A stretch of DNA of 64,000 nt from Jiella soli (GTDB lineage Bacteria > Pseudomonadota > Alphaproteobacteria > Rhizobiales > Rhizobiaceae). Position numbers and translations under genes: made by a program. The DNA lies in assembly GCF_020615385.1 (NCBI RefSeq), contig NZ_JAJAVB010000007.1, forward strand, positions 1 through 64,000. The letters are read 5' to 3'. The notes under the pieces were generated by a model. It did no database searches and was not told where the DNA came from. It was given only the letters and a program-made list of their open reading frames with translations. Every line of letters starts with the position of its first letter. The stretch's first letter is position 1. Positions 28,864 to 37,544 of the stretch are shown one piece after another.

Positions 28864-30691
28864 GCGGCGCCTCGGGGACCCCGGCGAGCCGCAGGCCCGT
28901 CAGGAAGGTCTCCGCAAGCCCCGCGTCGAAGGTCAGGAAGAAGTCGGCGGCGGTCCGCAGGCTGTAGGCTGGACGCTTGCGGCGCAGCTGGCCGATCGCC
29001 TCGGGGCAGAGTTCCGGCCGGCCGGTGAGCCCGAGCAGCGAGACGAGGAGCGCGTAAGGATAGTAGGTGGCCGTCGGCTGCCTGATCGCCTCGCGCGCAA
29101 AGCTTTCCGCTACGTCGTATTCGGCGAGCGCGAAATGCGCCATCGCCCGCACATGGTGGAAGTTCCAGAGCTGCGGATCGCGCGGGCTGAGCTCGACGGC
29201 GCGATCAAGGAGCGCGATCGCCTCTTCCGCCCGGCCGCACCACACGAAGGTGAAGGCGAGGGCGAACCTCGCCTGGGCATGGCTCGGATTGAGGGCGATC
29301 GCCTCTTCCAGAACCGCGATCGAATCCGCATACCGCCCGAGCAGGCAGAAGACGCGGCCGAGCATGGTGAGGCCATGGCTGTCGCGATCGTCGAGAAAGG
29401 CGGCTCTCTCGGCCGCATCGAGGGCGGCGGCAAGGAGCGTCGGCCGCTCCTCGGAACTGCCGTAGAGCGCCGCCTGCAGGAGCGCGTGCGACAGCCCGGC
29501 ATGCGCGCGCGCCAGATCCGGATCGGCAGCGACGGCCATCTCGAACAGCCGCCGCGCCTCGGCAAGTCCGGTGCGCGTGTAGGTCCAAAGGTTCCAGTAG
29601 CCGCGGTGATAGAGCCCCCAGGCGTCGAGCGCCGCCAGCGGCGCGTGGATCGCCCGGTGCTGTTCCAGCCGCAAGATGTCCGGCTCGACCATGGCGGCGA
29701 TCTGCTGGGCGATCCTGTCGCGCACCTCGTGGAGATCGACATCGCCGAGGTCGAACGTCTCCGACCAGACCTGGCCGCCGGTCGTCCCGTCGATCAGTTC
29801 CGCGGCAAGGCTGGTCTCGTCGCCGCGGCGCCGGATCCGGCCCCGCACGAGGTAGCGCAACCCCAGCGCCGTGGCCATCTGGCCGGCATCGGCATGGCCT
29901 GCAAAATGACTGCCAGCCTGGCTCAGCACTTCGAGCCAGCGGTTGCGGCCGAGCAGCCGGACGATGTCCTCGGCGAGCGTCTCGGCGAATTCCTCGTCGT
30001 CCAGCTGCGAGCCCGCGGTCGCAAAGCGCAGCACCGCGATCCGCGGCCGCCCTCTTACCTCCGGCATCGCCTCCGGTGCCTCCACCTCGGCAGAATGCGG
30101 CGCACCGACGGTCCGTCCGCCACCCGGGCTTGCGAACTCCACCCGAAAGGCGTGGATCGGCCGTTCGCGAAGCTTGCCGGCGCGTTCGCCGAGATCGCCG
30201 AAGCGGACGTCGAGCCGGTCCTTGACGAGGTCGTGAACCGCAGCGGAGAGGCAGATGCCGCCCGGTTCGGCGAGCCTCTCCAGCCGGGCGGCGACGTTGA
30301 CCCCGTCGCCGAAAATGTCGTCGCCGTCGCTCAGGATGTCGCCGAGATTGATCCCGATCCGGAACCGCAGATCGCTCGGCGCCGCCTGTTCCCCGCTTCC
30401 GCCGGCGATCGCGGTCTGCACCCAGATGGCGCAGCGGACCGCCTCCACAGGGCTTGCGAACTCGGCGAGGAGACCGTCGCCGGTGGTCTTCACCAGCCGG
30501 CCGTTATGGCGAGAAATAGCCGGCGCGAAGACCGCTCGCATGAGGGTCCTGAGGCTTTTGAACGTGCCCTCCTCATCGACCTGCATCAGGCCGCCATAGC
30601 CCGACGCATCGGCGACGAGGATCGTCGCGAGACGGCGCACCGGCAGCATCGGGTCGACGGGCGGTCGGGTCTGCTTGGCCAAGATGAGCAC
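28844..30691 (-). CDS. Class III cyclase with TolB-like region and C-terminal TPR repeats
   Basis: 615 aa. The GTG start has GGGAGG seven to eight bases upstream. The N-terminal cyclase domain (about 18-190) has both metal Asp residues, Asp28 (VADASGYG) and Asp72 (TTGDGLLAEF), and an intact FGDGVNVAARLE segment, so activity is plausible. Residues about 215-330 form the TolB N-terminal-like module common in such proteins (RIAVLRFATAGS). Residues about 350-600 contain TPR-like helical pairs (ARAHAGLSHALLQAALY, AQARFALAFTFVWCGRAEEA). Cytoplasmic; the TPR part probably takes the input. This is the second cyclase of the window. Confidence 0.92.
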   Translation of the reverse strand: MLILAKQTRPPVDPMLPVRRLATILVADASGYGGLMQVDEEGTFKSLRTLMRAVFAPAISRHNGRLVKTTGDGLLAEFASPVEAVRCAIWVQTAIAGGSGEQAAPSDLRFRIGINLGDILSDGDDIFGDGVNVAARLERLAEPGGICLSAAVHDLVKDRLDVRFGDLGERAGKLRERPIHAFRVEFASPGGGRTVGAPHSAEVEAPEAMPEVRGRPRIAVLRFATAGSQLDDEEFAETLAEDIVRLLGRNRWLEVLSQAGSHFAGHADAGQMATALGLRYLVRGRIRRRGDETSLAAELIDGTTGGQVWSETFDLGDVDLHEVRDRIAQQIAAMVEPDILRLEQHRAIHAPLAALDAWGLYHRGYWNLWTYTRTGLAEARRLFEMAVAADPDLARAHAGLSHALLQAALYGSSEERPTLLAAALDAAERAAFLDDRDSHGLTMLGRVFCLLGRYADSIAVLEEAIALNPSHAQARFALAFTFVWCGRAEEAIALLDRAVELSPRDPQLWNFHHVRAMAHFALAEYDVAESFAREAIRQPTATYYPYALLVSLLGLTGRPELCPEAIGQLRRKRPAYSLRTAADFFLTFDAGLAETFLTGLRLAGVPEAPLSSPDP

Positions 30692-31061
30692 TCAAAATCC
30701 TCCCGCGCTTCCTTATTGGAAGTCGCAGCAGGGCGGACGTTTGGATCGCGTCTTGTCGGACGCCGATCGACGCTGCCGGGATCGGAAACGGCGCCAGGAA
30801 TGCTCGGGCGGACTCCTGTCCACCGGCGTCGCGGCGCAGCCGATCCGGTCTCGCGGCGAGGCGGCCGGGTCGGCTAACGATTGTAATGGAAATTCCAGAG
30901 CGCCACCAACGCTCTTTTCGCCCCGGCCTCACCCTGGCCGGCGGCTGTCGGAGGGCTCCGGGGGAAGCGGATGGCGGCAGAGCCGCTCGAAACGGCGTTC
31001 CGCGACGTGACAATGCGCGATAGCGGGCTATGTCAGCGGCGGAAACGGAGGGAACACGCTC
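30692..31061. other. Intergenic region between divergent cyclase-TPR and HbpS-like genes
   Basis: 370 bp with no convincing coding frame. It must hold both divergent promoters. The only structures seen are a short dyad ATAGC-GG-GCTAT around 31020 and a GGAGGG ribosome site just before the ATG at 31062. The stretch around 30880-30910 is more AT-rich than its surroundings. Confidence 0.5.
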
Positions 31062-31487
31062 ATGCTCACGCTGCATCACGCCCGCATCATCATCGCCGAG
31101 GCGCTCAAGGCCGGCGCCGCCAAAGGGTTCAAGCCGCTGACAATCGCCGTCCTCGACGCCGGCGGCGCGCTGATCGCGCTGGAGCGTTCGGACGGCGCCT
31201 CGCGCATGCGCCCGGACATCGCCATCGGCAAGGCGAACGGGGCGATCGCGCTCGGCATGGGATCGCGCGCGATCTTCAAGCGGGCCGAGGAACAGCCCTA
31301 TTTCATCCAGGCGATGAACGCGCTCGCGGGCGGCGTGCTGGTTCCGGTTCCCGGCGGCGTCCTCGTGCGCGGCGAAGGCGGCGTCATCCTCGGCGCGGTC
31401 GGCGTCACCGGCGACACCTCCGACAATGACGAGGCGGCAGCGGTCGCCGGCATCGAGGCGGCGGGCCTTGCGGCCGACGGCGGCTGA
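31062..31487 (+). CDS. GlcG/HbpS family heme-binding-like protein (DUF336)
   Basis: 141 aa, no signal peptide. LTIAVLDAGGALIALERSDG and the Gly-rich GGVLVPVPGGVLVRGEGG block are typical of the HbpS/GlcG fold, which binds heme in Streptomyces HbpS and accompanies glycolate or diol oxidation in other bacteria. Here it stands alone behind a strong GGAGGG site, so its partner is unknown. Confidence 0.88.
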   Translation: MLTLHHARIIIAEALKAGAAKGFKPLTIAVLDAGGALIALERSDGASRMRPDIAIGKANGAIALGMGSRAIFKRAEEQPYFIQAMNALAGGVLVPVPGGVLVRGEGGVILGAVGVTGDTSDNDEAAAVAGIEAAGLAADGG

Positions 31488-31693
31488 GCCGCGGGTTTCC
31501 CCTCCCCCCTCAGGGCAATTCCCTACGGTGGACGCGGATGGAAGCCGCTTGTGCAAAAATCGTTCGGCCCGGGTGAAACAATCGGCCGGGTTTCACCGAA
31601 GCTTGTCTTGAGCGCTGCGCCGCCCGCCGCTTGAGTGAGCCCATCGCTCCGGCGGGACCGGCCGGCACGGCTTTCGCGAGCAAGGAGAACGGC

Positions 31694-32308
31694 ATGCGAT
31701 CGATCCTCACCCTCACGGGCGCCGCCCTGTTCGGCCTCGGCCTGGCGGCGTCCGCCCTGCCGGCCGGCGCGCAGAACACCAAGACGGCGATCTTCGCCGG
31801 CGGCTGCTTCTGGTGCGTCGAGAGCGACTTCGACCATGTGGCCGGCGTCCTCGACACCACCTCCGGCTATATCGGCGGCAAGGCGGAGAACCCGACCTAT
31901 TACGACCACGAGGGGTTCCGCGAGGCGGTGCGCATCACCTTCGATCCCGCGAAGGTCAGCTACGACCATCTGCTCGACGTCTACTGGCACTCGGTCGATC
32001 CGACCGATTCCGGCGGCCAGTTCTGCGATCGCGGCCATGCCTACACGACGGCGATCTACGCGACCGACCAGAACCAGCTGAAGAAGGCCAAGGCCTCCGA
32101 GGCGGCCGTCCGGAAGGACCTCGGCGAAGTTGCGACCGAGGTTCAACCCGCGCCAAAGTTCTGGCCGGCGGAGGGCTACCACCAGGACTATTACAAGAAG
32201 AACCCGGTGAAATATAAGTTCTACCGCTACAATTGCGGCCGCAACGCCCGCATCCAATCCGTCTGGGGCGACAAGGCCTTCATGGGCATCAAGGACCATA
32301 TGGGCTGA
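31694..32308 (+). CDS. msrA: Peptide methionine (S)-S-oxide reductase, exported
   Basis: 204 aa. The ATG at 31694 has AAGGAG with ideal spacing and begins a signal peptide (SILTLTGAALFGLGLAASAL, cleavage near AGAQ27), so this MsrA acts in the periplasm. The catalytic motif is GGCFWCVE (Cys38). FCDRGHAYTTAIY and GYHQDYYKKNP fit the substrate pocket, and a cysteine in YRYNCGRNARI is a candidate resolving residue. It repairs oxidised methionine in exported proteins. Single-gene unit. Confidence 0.93.
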   Translation: MRSILTLTGAALFGLGLAASALPAGAQNTKTAIFAGGCFWCVESDFDHVAGVLDTTSGYIGGKAENPTYYDHEGFREAVRITFDPAKVSYDHLLDVYWHSVDPTDSGGQFCDRGHAYTTAIYATDQNQLKKAKASEAAVRKDLGEVATEVQPAPKFWPAEGYHQDYYKKNPVKYKFYRYNCGRNARIQSVWGDKAFMGIKDHMG

Positions 32309-32416
32309 GGCGGCACGAAAAGGATCGCGGGAAGCGGCATCGTCCATCCTTGGGGACGTGCCGCCATCCCGCAGACTCGTCGGTCCAATCGGCGCACCGC
32401 GCTGCCGGCGCAGCGA

Positions 32417-32512
32417 TCAGAATCCCTGAAACGACATGTCGAGAAGATCTGCCTGAACATCCAACAGAAAAACCGAGCCGTCCGCATGGACGAAGACGTC
32501 GTGGCGCGCCAT
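32417..32512 (-). pseudogene. ccdB: ccdB toxin remnant with large internal deletion
   Basis: Only 31 codons: a CcdB-like N-terminus (ARHDVFVHADGSVFLLDVQA, DLLD) joined directly to what looks like the family's C-terminal end (DMSFQGF, compare the xLDxxFxGF-type ends of CcdB proteins). CcdB is normally about 100 residues, so about 70 central residues that carry the fold are missing without a frameshift. Its ATG shares a base with the stop of the ccdA gene (TGATG), the usual ccdAB arrangement. The product cannot form a gyrase toxin. Confidence 0.7.
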
Positions 32513-32721
32513 CAAAGCAGCCGATAACGCTCCAGCGGCAAGCCGCTCCGCTCGACATAGTCGTTCGACGAGGTGAGAGCGTCCGCATTCGCGTCCCGCC
32601 ACCGGGTTTGGCGAGAGGCACGAACGGCCTGCGCCACACCCTTCGACGCCGCCTTCGAAATATCGACCTTCAGTTCTTCAGCTTCGGCCAAAAGGGCCGG
32701 GTCAATGACGACGTCGTTCAC
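32512..32721 (-). CDS. ccdA: CcdA-like type II antitoxin
   Basis: 69 aa. It matches the CcdA pattern: a short N-terminal DNA-binding strand region (MNDVVIDPALLAEAEELKVD), then an acidic/Arg-rich helical tail that ends in NDYVERSGLPLERYR, the toxin-neutralising segment of CcdA antitoxins. It appears full length, unlike the adjacent ccdB. With its toxin gutted it may be a relic or may have been kept as an antitoxin against an incoming CcdB. Confidence 0.82.
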   Translation of the reverse strand: MNDVVIDPALLAEAEELKVDISKAASKGVAQAVRASRQTRWRDANADALTSSNDYVERSGLPLERYRLL

Positions 32722-32784
32722 GCTGAAACTCCGATCGGGCGAGGCAAGCGATGCGTCAGGCAGGATAGCGCCTGACGACCGCCT

Positions 32785-32867
32785 CCCTCAACCATCCATC
32801 TTCAGCGCGGCGATGAAGGCCTCCTGCGGGATCTCCACCTTGCCGAACTGGCGCATGCGCTTCTTGC
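32785..32867. repeat. Duplicated lepA 3' end, outer copy
   Basis: 83 bp identical, except for one base (32848), to 33442-33524, which is the genuine 3' end of lepA. It encodes the same last 26 residues (ending [10 protein letters not shown]) and the stop, but is detached from any start. The two copies are in direct orientation, 657 bp apart, and bracket the DUF2283/DUF4258 pair. Confidence 0.9.
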
Positions 32868-32932
32868 TCAGGCTACGGACAGGCCCCTTCCCCTGTGCCG
32901 AAAACCTCAAGCACCCTGCGGGGTGCGATGTC

Positions 32933-33154
32933 CTATTCCGCAGCATCCGCTTCAGGCCTGACGGGAAGGGGCGCATTCCGCCACTCTCCCGGTGCAAGCA
33001 CCTTGCTGGCGGACAGGATTTCGATACCGAGGACCCGGCCTTCGGCGTCCACGTCGTAGAGAAACGGGCCGGCTTCGTCGGTTTGTTCGATCTTTCCGGA
33101 CGCCAGGCGAAAATACACGGCATCAGCTTCGGGATCGTAGGTCGTGTCGATCAT
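32933..33154 (-). CDS. DUF2283 small protein (antitoxin-like)
   Basis: 73 aa. [20 protein letters not shown] and the later [19 protein letters not shown] are diagnostic of DUF2283. Genes of this family commonly follow a DUF4258 gene, as here, in toxin-antitoxin-like pairs. Its ATG overlaps the end of the broken DUF4258 frame by 4 bp. It lies between the two direct copies of the lepA 3' end. The gene looks intact. Confidence 0.85.
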   Translation of the reverse strand: MIDTTYDPEADAVYFRLASGKIEQTDEAGPFLYDVDAEGRVLGIEILSASKVLAPGEWRNAPLPVRPEADAAE

Positions 33155-33404
33155 GGTCGCCTCGCTCTGCGATCGAATGTGGCGGTAATGACGCGAATGT
33201 CCAAGCTGGTCTCGGCACATACCACGCGCAGGACACGGCCGCCAAACGCGGGAACGGCTCCGAATCGACGTTCGGCTTGCGTATCGCGCGGTTCCGGCTC
33301 GACCCAATCTGGATGCCGGATCACAGCTTCGACCCAGTGAGACGAGATCCGTCTTTCGGCGAGCTTGGCCTGCGCGCATGCAAGGTGAAGCGGATCGGCT
33401 TCAT
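33151..33404 (-). pseudogene. DUF4258 (toxin-like) gene broken by a frameshift
   Basis: ATG 33404 begins MKPIRFTLHA, a typical DUF4258 start, but after about ten codons homology moves to another frame: AKLAERRISSHWVEAVIRHP, DWVEPEPRD and GGRVLRVVCAETSLDIRVIT, ending at the stop overlapping the DUF2283 start. The total is 254 bases, not a multiple of three, consistent with one indel near 33374-33380 (around GCATGCGCGCAGGCC on the minus strand). No upstream start opens the second frame before the lepA stop. A sequencing error could produce the same picture. Confidence 0.7.
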
Positions 33405-33441
33405 GGGCTTTCAGATCCGCTCCGCCTCCCGCGCCCGGTCG

Positions 33442-33524
33442 CCCTCAACCATCCATCTTCAGCGCGGCGATGAAGGCCTCCTGCGGGATCTCCACCTTGC
33501 CGAATTGGCGCATGCGCTTCTTGC
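33442..33524. repeat. lepA 3' end, inner copy (part of the intact gene)
   Basis: Direct-repeat partner of 32785-32867. It covers the last 26 codons of lepA, its stop and three following bases. Identity stops abruptly on both sides of the 83-bp block. Confidence 0.9.
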
Positions 33525-35265
33525 CCTCCTTCTGCTTGTCGAGGAGCTTGCGCTTGCGGGTGGCGTCGCCGCCATAGCATTTGGCGGTGACGTCCTTCCT
33601 GAGCGCCGAGATCGTCTCGCGCGCGATCACCTTGCCGCCGATCGCCGCCTGGATCGGAATCTTGAAGAGGTGATGCGGGATCAGCTCCTTCAGCTTCTCG
33701 CACATCGCCCGGCCGCGCCGATCCGCCTGCGTCCGGTGGACGAGCATGGACAAGGCGTCGACCGGCTCTGCGTTGACCAGCACCGACAGCTTGACGAGGT
33801 CGCCTTCGCGATAGTCGGTCATCTGATAGTCGAAGCTGGCATAGCCCTTCGAGATCGACTTCAGCCGGTCGTAGAAGTCGAACACCACCTCGTTCAGCGG
33901 CAATTCGTAGGAGACGAGGGCGCGCTTGCCGACATAGGAGAGGTCGACCTGGATGCCGCGGCGCTCCTGGCAGAGGGTCAGGATGTTGCCAAGATAGTCG
34001 TCGGGGGTGAGGATCGTTGCCTTGATCCAGGGCTCCTGGATATGGTCGATCTTGACGACGTCGGGCATGTCGGCGGGATTGTGAAGTTCAATGTCCGAAC
34101 CATCGGTCATATGGATCTTGTAGACCACCGAGGGAGCGGTCGCGATGAGATCGAGGTCGAACTCTCGGCTGAGACGCTCCTGAATGATCTCGAGATGCAA
34201 CAGGCCGAGGAAGCCGCAGCGGAATCCGAAGCCGAGCGCGGCGGAGGACTCCATCTCGAAGGAGAAGCTCGCATCGTTCAGCCGCAGCCGGCCCATGGCG
34301 GCGCGCAGATCGTCGAAATCGGCGGCGTCGACCGGGAAGAGGCCGCAGAAGACGACCGGCTGGGCCGGCTTGAAGCCGGGCAGCATCGTTGCGGTCTGGC
34401 GCTTGTCCTCGGTTATCGTATCGCCGACGCGGGTGTCGGCGACCTCCTTGATGCTCGCCGTGATGAAGCCGAGCTCGCCCGGTCCGAGCGCGTCCACCTG
34501 CACCATCTTGGGCGTGAAGACGCCGACCCGGTCGACCGGATATTTGGCGTCGGTGCCCATCATCCGGATCGTCTGGCCCTTCTTGAGTTCGCCGTCGATG
34601 ATCCGCACGAGCACGATGACGCCGAGATAGGCGTCGTACCAGCTATCGACCAGCATCGCCTTCAGGGGCGCGCTGCGGTCGCCCTCCTTGGGCGGCGGCA
34701 ACCGGTGCACGATCGCCTCCAGCACGTCCTCGATGCCGATGCCGGACTTCGCCGAGATCATCACGGCTTCGGAGGCGTCGAGGCCGATGACCTCTTCGAT
34801 CTGCTCCTTCACCTTGTCGGGTTCGGCCGCCGGCAGATCGATCTTGTTGAGGACCGGGACGATATCGAGATCGTTGTCGAGCGCGAGATAGACATTGGCG
34901 AGCGTCTGCGCCTCAACGCCTTGCGCAGCGTCGACGACGAGCAGCGCGCCCTCGCAGGCCGACAGCGAACGCGAGACCTCATAGGCGAAATCGACATGGC
35001 CCGGCGTGTCGATCAGGTTGAGGACATAGGTCTCGCCGTTCCGCGCCGTGTAGTGCAGGCGGACGGTCTGAGCCTTGATGGTGATGCCGCGCTCGCGTTC
35101 GATGTCCATCGAATCGAGCACCTGATCCTTCATCTCGCGGGTATCGAGGCCTCCCGTGTTCTGGATCAGTCGGTCGGCCAGTGTCGACTTCCCGTGGTCG
35201 ATATGGGCGACGATCGAGAAGTTGCGGATATGGCTCAGCGGTGTATTTGCGGGCATGGTGCTCAT
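33445..35265 (-). CDS. lepA: Elongation factor 4 (LepA GTPase)
   Basis: 606 aa, full length. P-loop AHIDHGKST (about 16-24), switch [10 protein letters not shown] and NKID specify a translational GTPase. The LepA-specific C-terminal domain ends [20 protein letters not shown]. It back-translocates or remodels stalled ribosomes and associates with the membrane. The start [20 protein letters not shown] is the usual one. The last 26 codons are duplicated 657 bp downstream, outside the gene. Confidence 0.97.
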   Translation of the reverse strand: MSTMPANTPLSHIRNFSIVAHIDHGKSTLADRLIQNTGGLDTREMKDQVLDSMDIERERGITIKAQTVRLHYTARNGETYVLNLIDTPGHVDFAYEVSRSLSACEGALLVVDAAQGVEAQTLANVYLALDNDLDIVPVLNKIDLPAAEPDKVKEQIEEVIGLDASEAVMISAKSGIGIEDVLEAIVHRLPPPKEGDRSAPLKAMLVDSWYDAYLGVIVLVRIIDGELKKGQTIRMMGTDAKYPVDRVGVFTPKMVQVDALGPGELGFITASIKEVADTRVGDTITEDKRQTATMLPGFKPAQPVVFCGLFPVDAADFDDLRAAMGRLRLNDASFSFEMESSAALGFGFRCGFLGLLHLEIIQERLSREFDLDLIATAPSVVYKIHMTDGSDIELHNPADMPDVVKIDHIQEPWIKATILTPDDYLGNILTLCQERRGIQVDLSYVGKRALVSYELPLNEVVFDFYDRLKSISKGYASFDYQMTDYREGDLVKLSVLVNAEPVDALSMLVHRTQADRRGRAMCEKLKELIPHHLFKIPIQAAIGGKVIARETISALRKDVTAKCYGGDATRKRKLLDKQKEGKKRMRQFGKVEIPQEAFIAALKMDG

Positions 35266-35384
35266 CGCCCGCGATATAGAGATTTGTAGGCATTCTTGGA
35301 AGCGTCGCTTTCGCATGTCGGCCGCATGCGCGAAGAACGGTCGCGGCAACGCTTAGAGGATGGTCGAGTCCGGGGGGCAGGACG

Positions 35385-35867
35385 ATGGCACGCGAGATCG
35401 AACGCAAGTTCCTGCTGGGGTCCGACGGCTGGCGCGATCAGGTCGGCGAGGTGAAGCGGCTGAAGCAGTTCTACCTCTTCGCCCGCGAGGACGCGTCGCT
35501 GCGGGTCCGCGTGATCGAGGAGAGGTCCGCCTGGCTGACGCTGAAGACCGGCACCGGCATCGACCGCGGCGAGTTCGAATATGAAATTCCCCTCAAAGAT
35601 GCCGAAGAGATGCAGCCGGACCGGATCGGGAACATCATCGAGAAGACCCGCCACATCGTGTCGCTCGGAGCGCGAAAGGTGGAGATCGACATTTTCGAGG
35701 GTGATCTCGCCGGCCTTGCGCTGGCCGAGATCGAACTCGAATCGGCGGACGAGGCGATCGACCTGCCGTCCTTTCTTTCCCACGAGATCACAGGCGACCC
35801 GCGCTATTCCAACATGCGCCTGGCGCTCGACGGCCGCCCGGCCGATGACGACGGCCGAGACGCCTGA
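35385..35867 (+). CDS. CYTH-domain protein (inorganic triphosphatase-like)
   Basis: 160 aa. The N-terminal EIERKFLL motif defines the CYTH (adenylate cyclase CyaB/thiamine triphosphatase) tunnel fold. RVRVIEER, LTLKTG and EFEYEIPL supply the alternating Lys/Arg/Glu residues that line the triphosphate tunnel. Bacterial members mostly hydrolyse inorganic triphosphate. Divergent from lepA. Confidence 0.9.
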   Translation: MAREIERKFLLGSDGWRDQVGEVKRLKQFYLFAREDASLRVRVIEERSAWLTLKTGTGIDRGEFEYEIPLKDAEEMQPDRIGNIIEKTRHIVSLGARKVEIDIFEGDLAGLALAEIELESADEAIDLPSFLSHEITGDPRYSNMRLALDGRPADDDGRDA

Positions 35868-36096
35868 TAACAGCGGGCGAGGATGCCGACGCATCCGCCC
35901 GCTGCACGTGATGCCGATTTGCGACGCCAAGCCAGAGGCTTGACGAAAATCTGGACTTCGGAACCGGGAGCCATCTCCAATGCCTCCCGGCATGCCGCCC
36001 GTCAGAAGGGCGTTCCTCGCCCGACGAGCGTTCGAGGCGGCCGCCGGCCGCCCTCCGATCGATGCGGCGAAACCCCTCCGCCGCCGCCATCGGCCC

Positions 36097-36585
36097 TTAT
36101 TCGCAGATCGTGATCGGACCGATGTTGATGCAGCCGCCCCGGCGAGGGCGGAAATCGCCCGTCACCCTTCGACACAGGTTGCGATTCTCGCGGCGGAAAC
36201 GGCGATCGTCGCGGCAGCGCCGGACGAGGTCACGCCGACGGAAGCGGCGCCCGTCCCGGCGACGCTGCCGGTCTCGTCCGAAATCGTCGTCGCGGCGATC
36301 GCGGCGGCCCCGCGGGCGGTCGTCGTCCATGCGGCGCTGGGCAAGCTCGATCTCGCCATTCTGCAACTCGTCCGCCTCCGCCGGCGCTGCGGACGATGCC
36401 GCTGCGGCAGCCGCGGGAGACGCGTCGAGCATCGCGCCGGCGAAGACGACCGACGCGCCCGCACAGCCAACTCCCATGAGGAATTGCCGCCGCGAGAGGC
36501 CGGGCCGGGCGTTCGCGCCACCGCTTCCAAGACCCAGGCAACGCCTGATATTCAACCAGACCATATCCATCTCCCAGCGATTCAT
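36097..36585 (-). CDS. Tat-exported Arg/Asp-rich protein of unknown function
   Basis: 162 aa. A twin-arginine signal (LSRRQFLMGVG, about 30-40, followed by the hydrophobic GASVVFAGAML) predicts export in folded form. After an Ala-rich stretch the mature part is extraordinarily charged (DDDRPRGRRDRRDDDFGRD) with about one third Arg, and ends RRGGCINIGPITICE with two cysteines. I do not recognise a domain. Tat export suggests cofactor binding or rapid folding; the composition suggests polyanion contact. The ATG at 36570 is an alternative start. It lies downstream of ruvC on the same strand, with a 251-bp, comparatively AT-rich gap between them. Confidence 0.65.
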   Translation of the reverse strand: MNRWEMDMVWLNIRRCLGLGSGGANARPGLSRRQFLMGVGCAGASVVFAGAMLDASPAAAAAASSAAPAEADELQNGEIELAQRRMDDDRPRGRRDRRDDDFGRDRQRRRDGRRFRRRDLVRRCRDDRRFRRENRNLCRRVTGDFRPRRGGCINIGPITICE

Positions 36586-36836
36586 CCATCAAACGGATGA
36601 AGATCAAAGTATTGATTTCACACATAATGCTTGGAGCGACAAGAGATTTACCCCCGCACTCCCGATTTTCGAATTGACTATCGATCAATCCGGCGCATCG
36701 TACAATAAGAAAACTGACGGATTTCCGGACGAATCTCGCCTTCTGCGGTCATCTCGCCAGAAGATCGGGTACAGAGTGGCCGTTTCGACCGTGCCGGAAA
36801 CCGGCGAATTCCTCGAAACTACGACCCGCCCGTGCA

Positions 36837-37355
36837 TCAGCGCAGGGCGAGCGCCGCCCGCGCTTGAGCCGACTGGCGATGATGGCTGTGGCAGATCGCG
36901 ATCGCCAGCGCGTCGGCGGCATCGTCGGTGTCGAAGCTCGCCTTCGGCATCAGCACTTTCACCATCATGTGGATCTGCCGCTTTTCGCCATGGCCGACGC
37001 CGATCACCGCCTTCTTCACGGCGTTGGGCGCATATTCGGCGACCGGCAGCCCGGCGAGCGAGGGAACGAGCAGCGCGATGCCCCGCGCCTGGCCGAGCTT
37101 CAGGGTCGCCACCGCATCCTTGTTGACGAAGGTCTGCTCGACCGCGGCCTCGTCCGGAAGATGGTGGGCGAGAACCGCCGTCAGCCCCTCGTGCAGCTGG
37201 CAGAGCCTTGAGGCGAGGTCCCGCTTGTTGTCGGAGGTGACGGTCCCGGATGCCACGAAGCGCAGCGAATTGCCGATCGTTTCGACCACGCCCCAGCCGG
37301 TGCGGCGCAGGCCCGGATCGATGCCGACGATGCGAATGGGAGCCTCCTGCAACAA
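36837..37355 (-). CDS. ruvC: Crossover junction endodeoxyribonuclease RuvC
   Basis: 172 aa. RNase H-fold resolvase of Holliday junctions. Catalytic acids are Asp13 ([11 protein letters not shown]), Glu73 ([10 protein letters not shown]), Asp145 and Asp148 ([13 protein letters not shown]). GHGEKRQI fits the loop before the last helix. ruvA and ruvB do not follow in this window, unlike the usual ruvCAB order. Confidence 0.96.
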   Translation of the reverse strand: MLQEAPIRIVGIDPGLRRTGWGVVETIGNSLRFVASGTVTSDNKRDLASRLCQLHEGLTAVLAHHLPDEAAVEQTFVNKDAVATLKLGQARGIALLVPSLAGLPVAEYAPNAVKKAVIGVGHGEKRQIHMMVKVLMPKASFDTDDAADALAIAICHSHHRQSAQARAALALR

Positions 37356-37544
37356 TGTCTTAACCTCACGCTCTACCCGAATCAGGCCCCAGTGAACAGA
37401 CGAAACATGAACGGATCGGAAACAGGGCAGAACAGATGCATGGCGCCTGGCTCCCGCGGGAATCGCGGGACTTCCCGCACCGCATCCCGCTTCGCCCGCA
37501 GGGCGAAACTGCTATGATCGGCCCCTGAGGAGCGGAGACGGACC

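Noticed and set aside
32788-33123. A 111-codon minus-strand frame ending in the LepA C-terminus
   Set aside because: The end is the duplicated lepA fragment and the beginning is another frame of DUF2283; there is no ribosome site or independent homology.
36062-37126. Plus-strand frame opposite the Tat-exported protein and ruvC
   Set aside because: Arg/Ser-rich shadow; ruvC on the opposite strand has all its catalytic residues.
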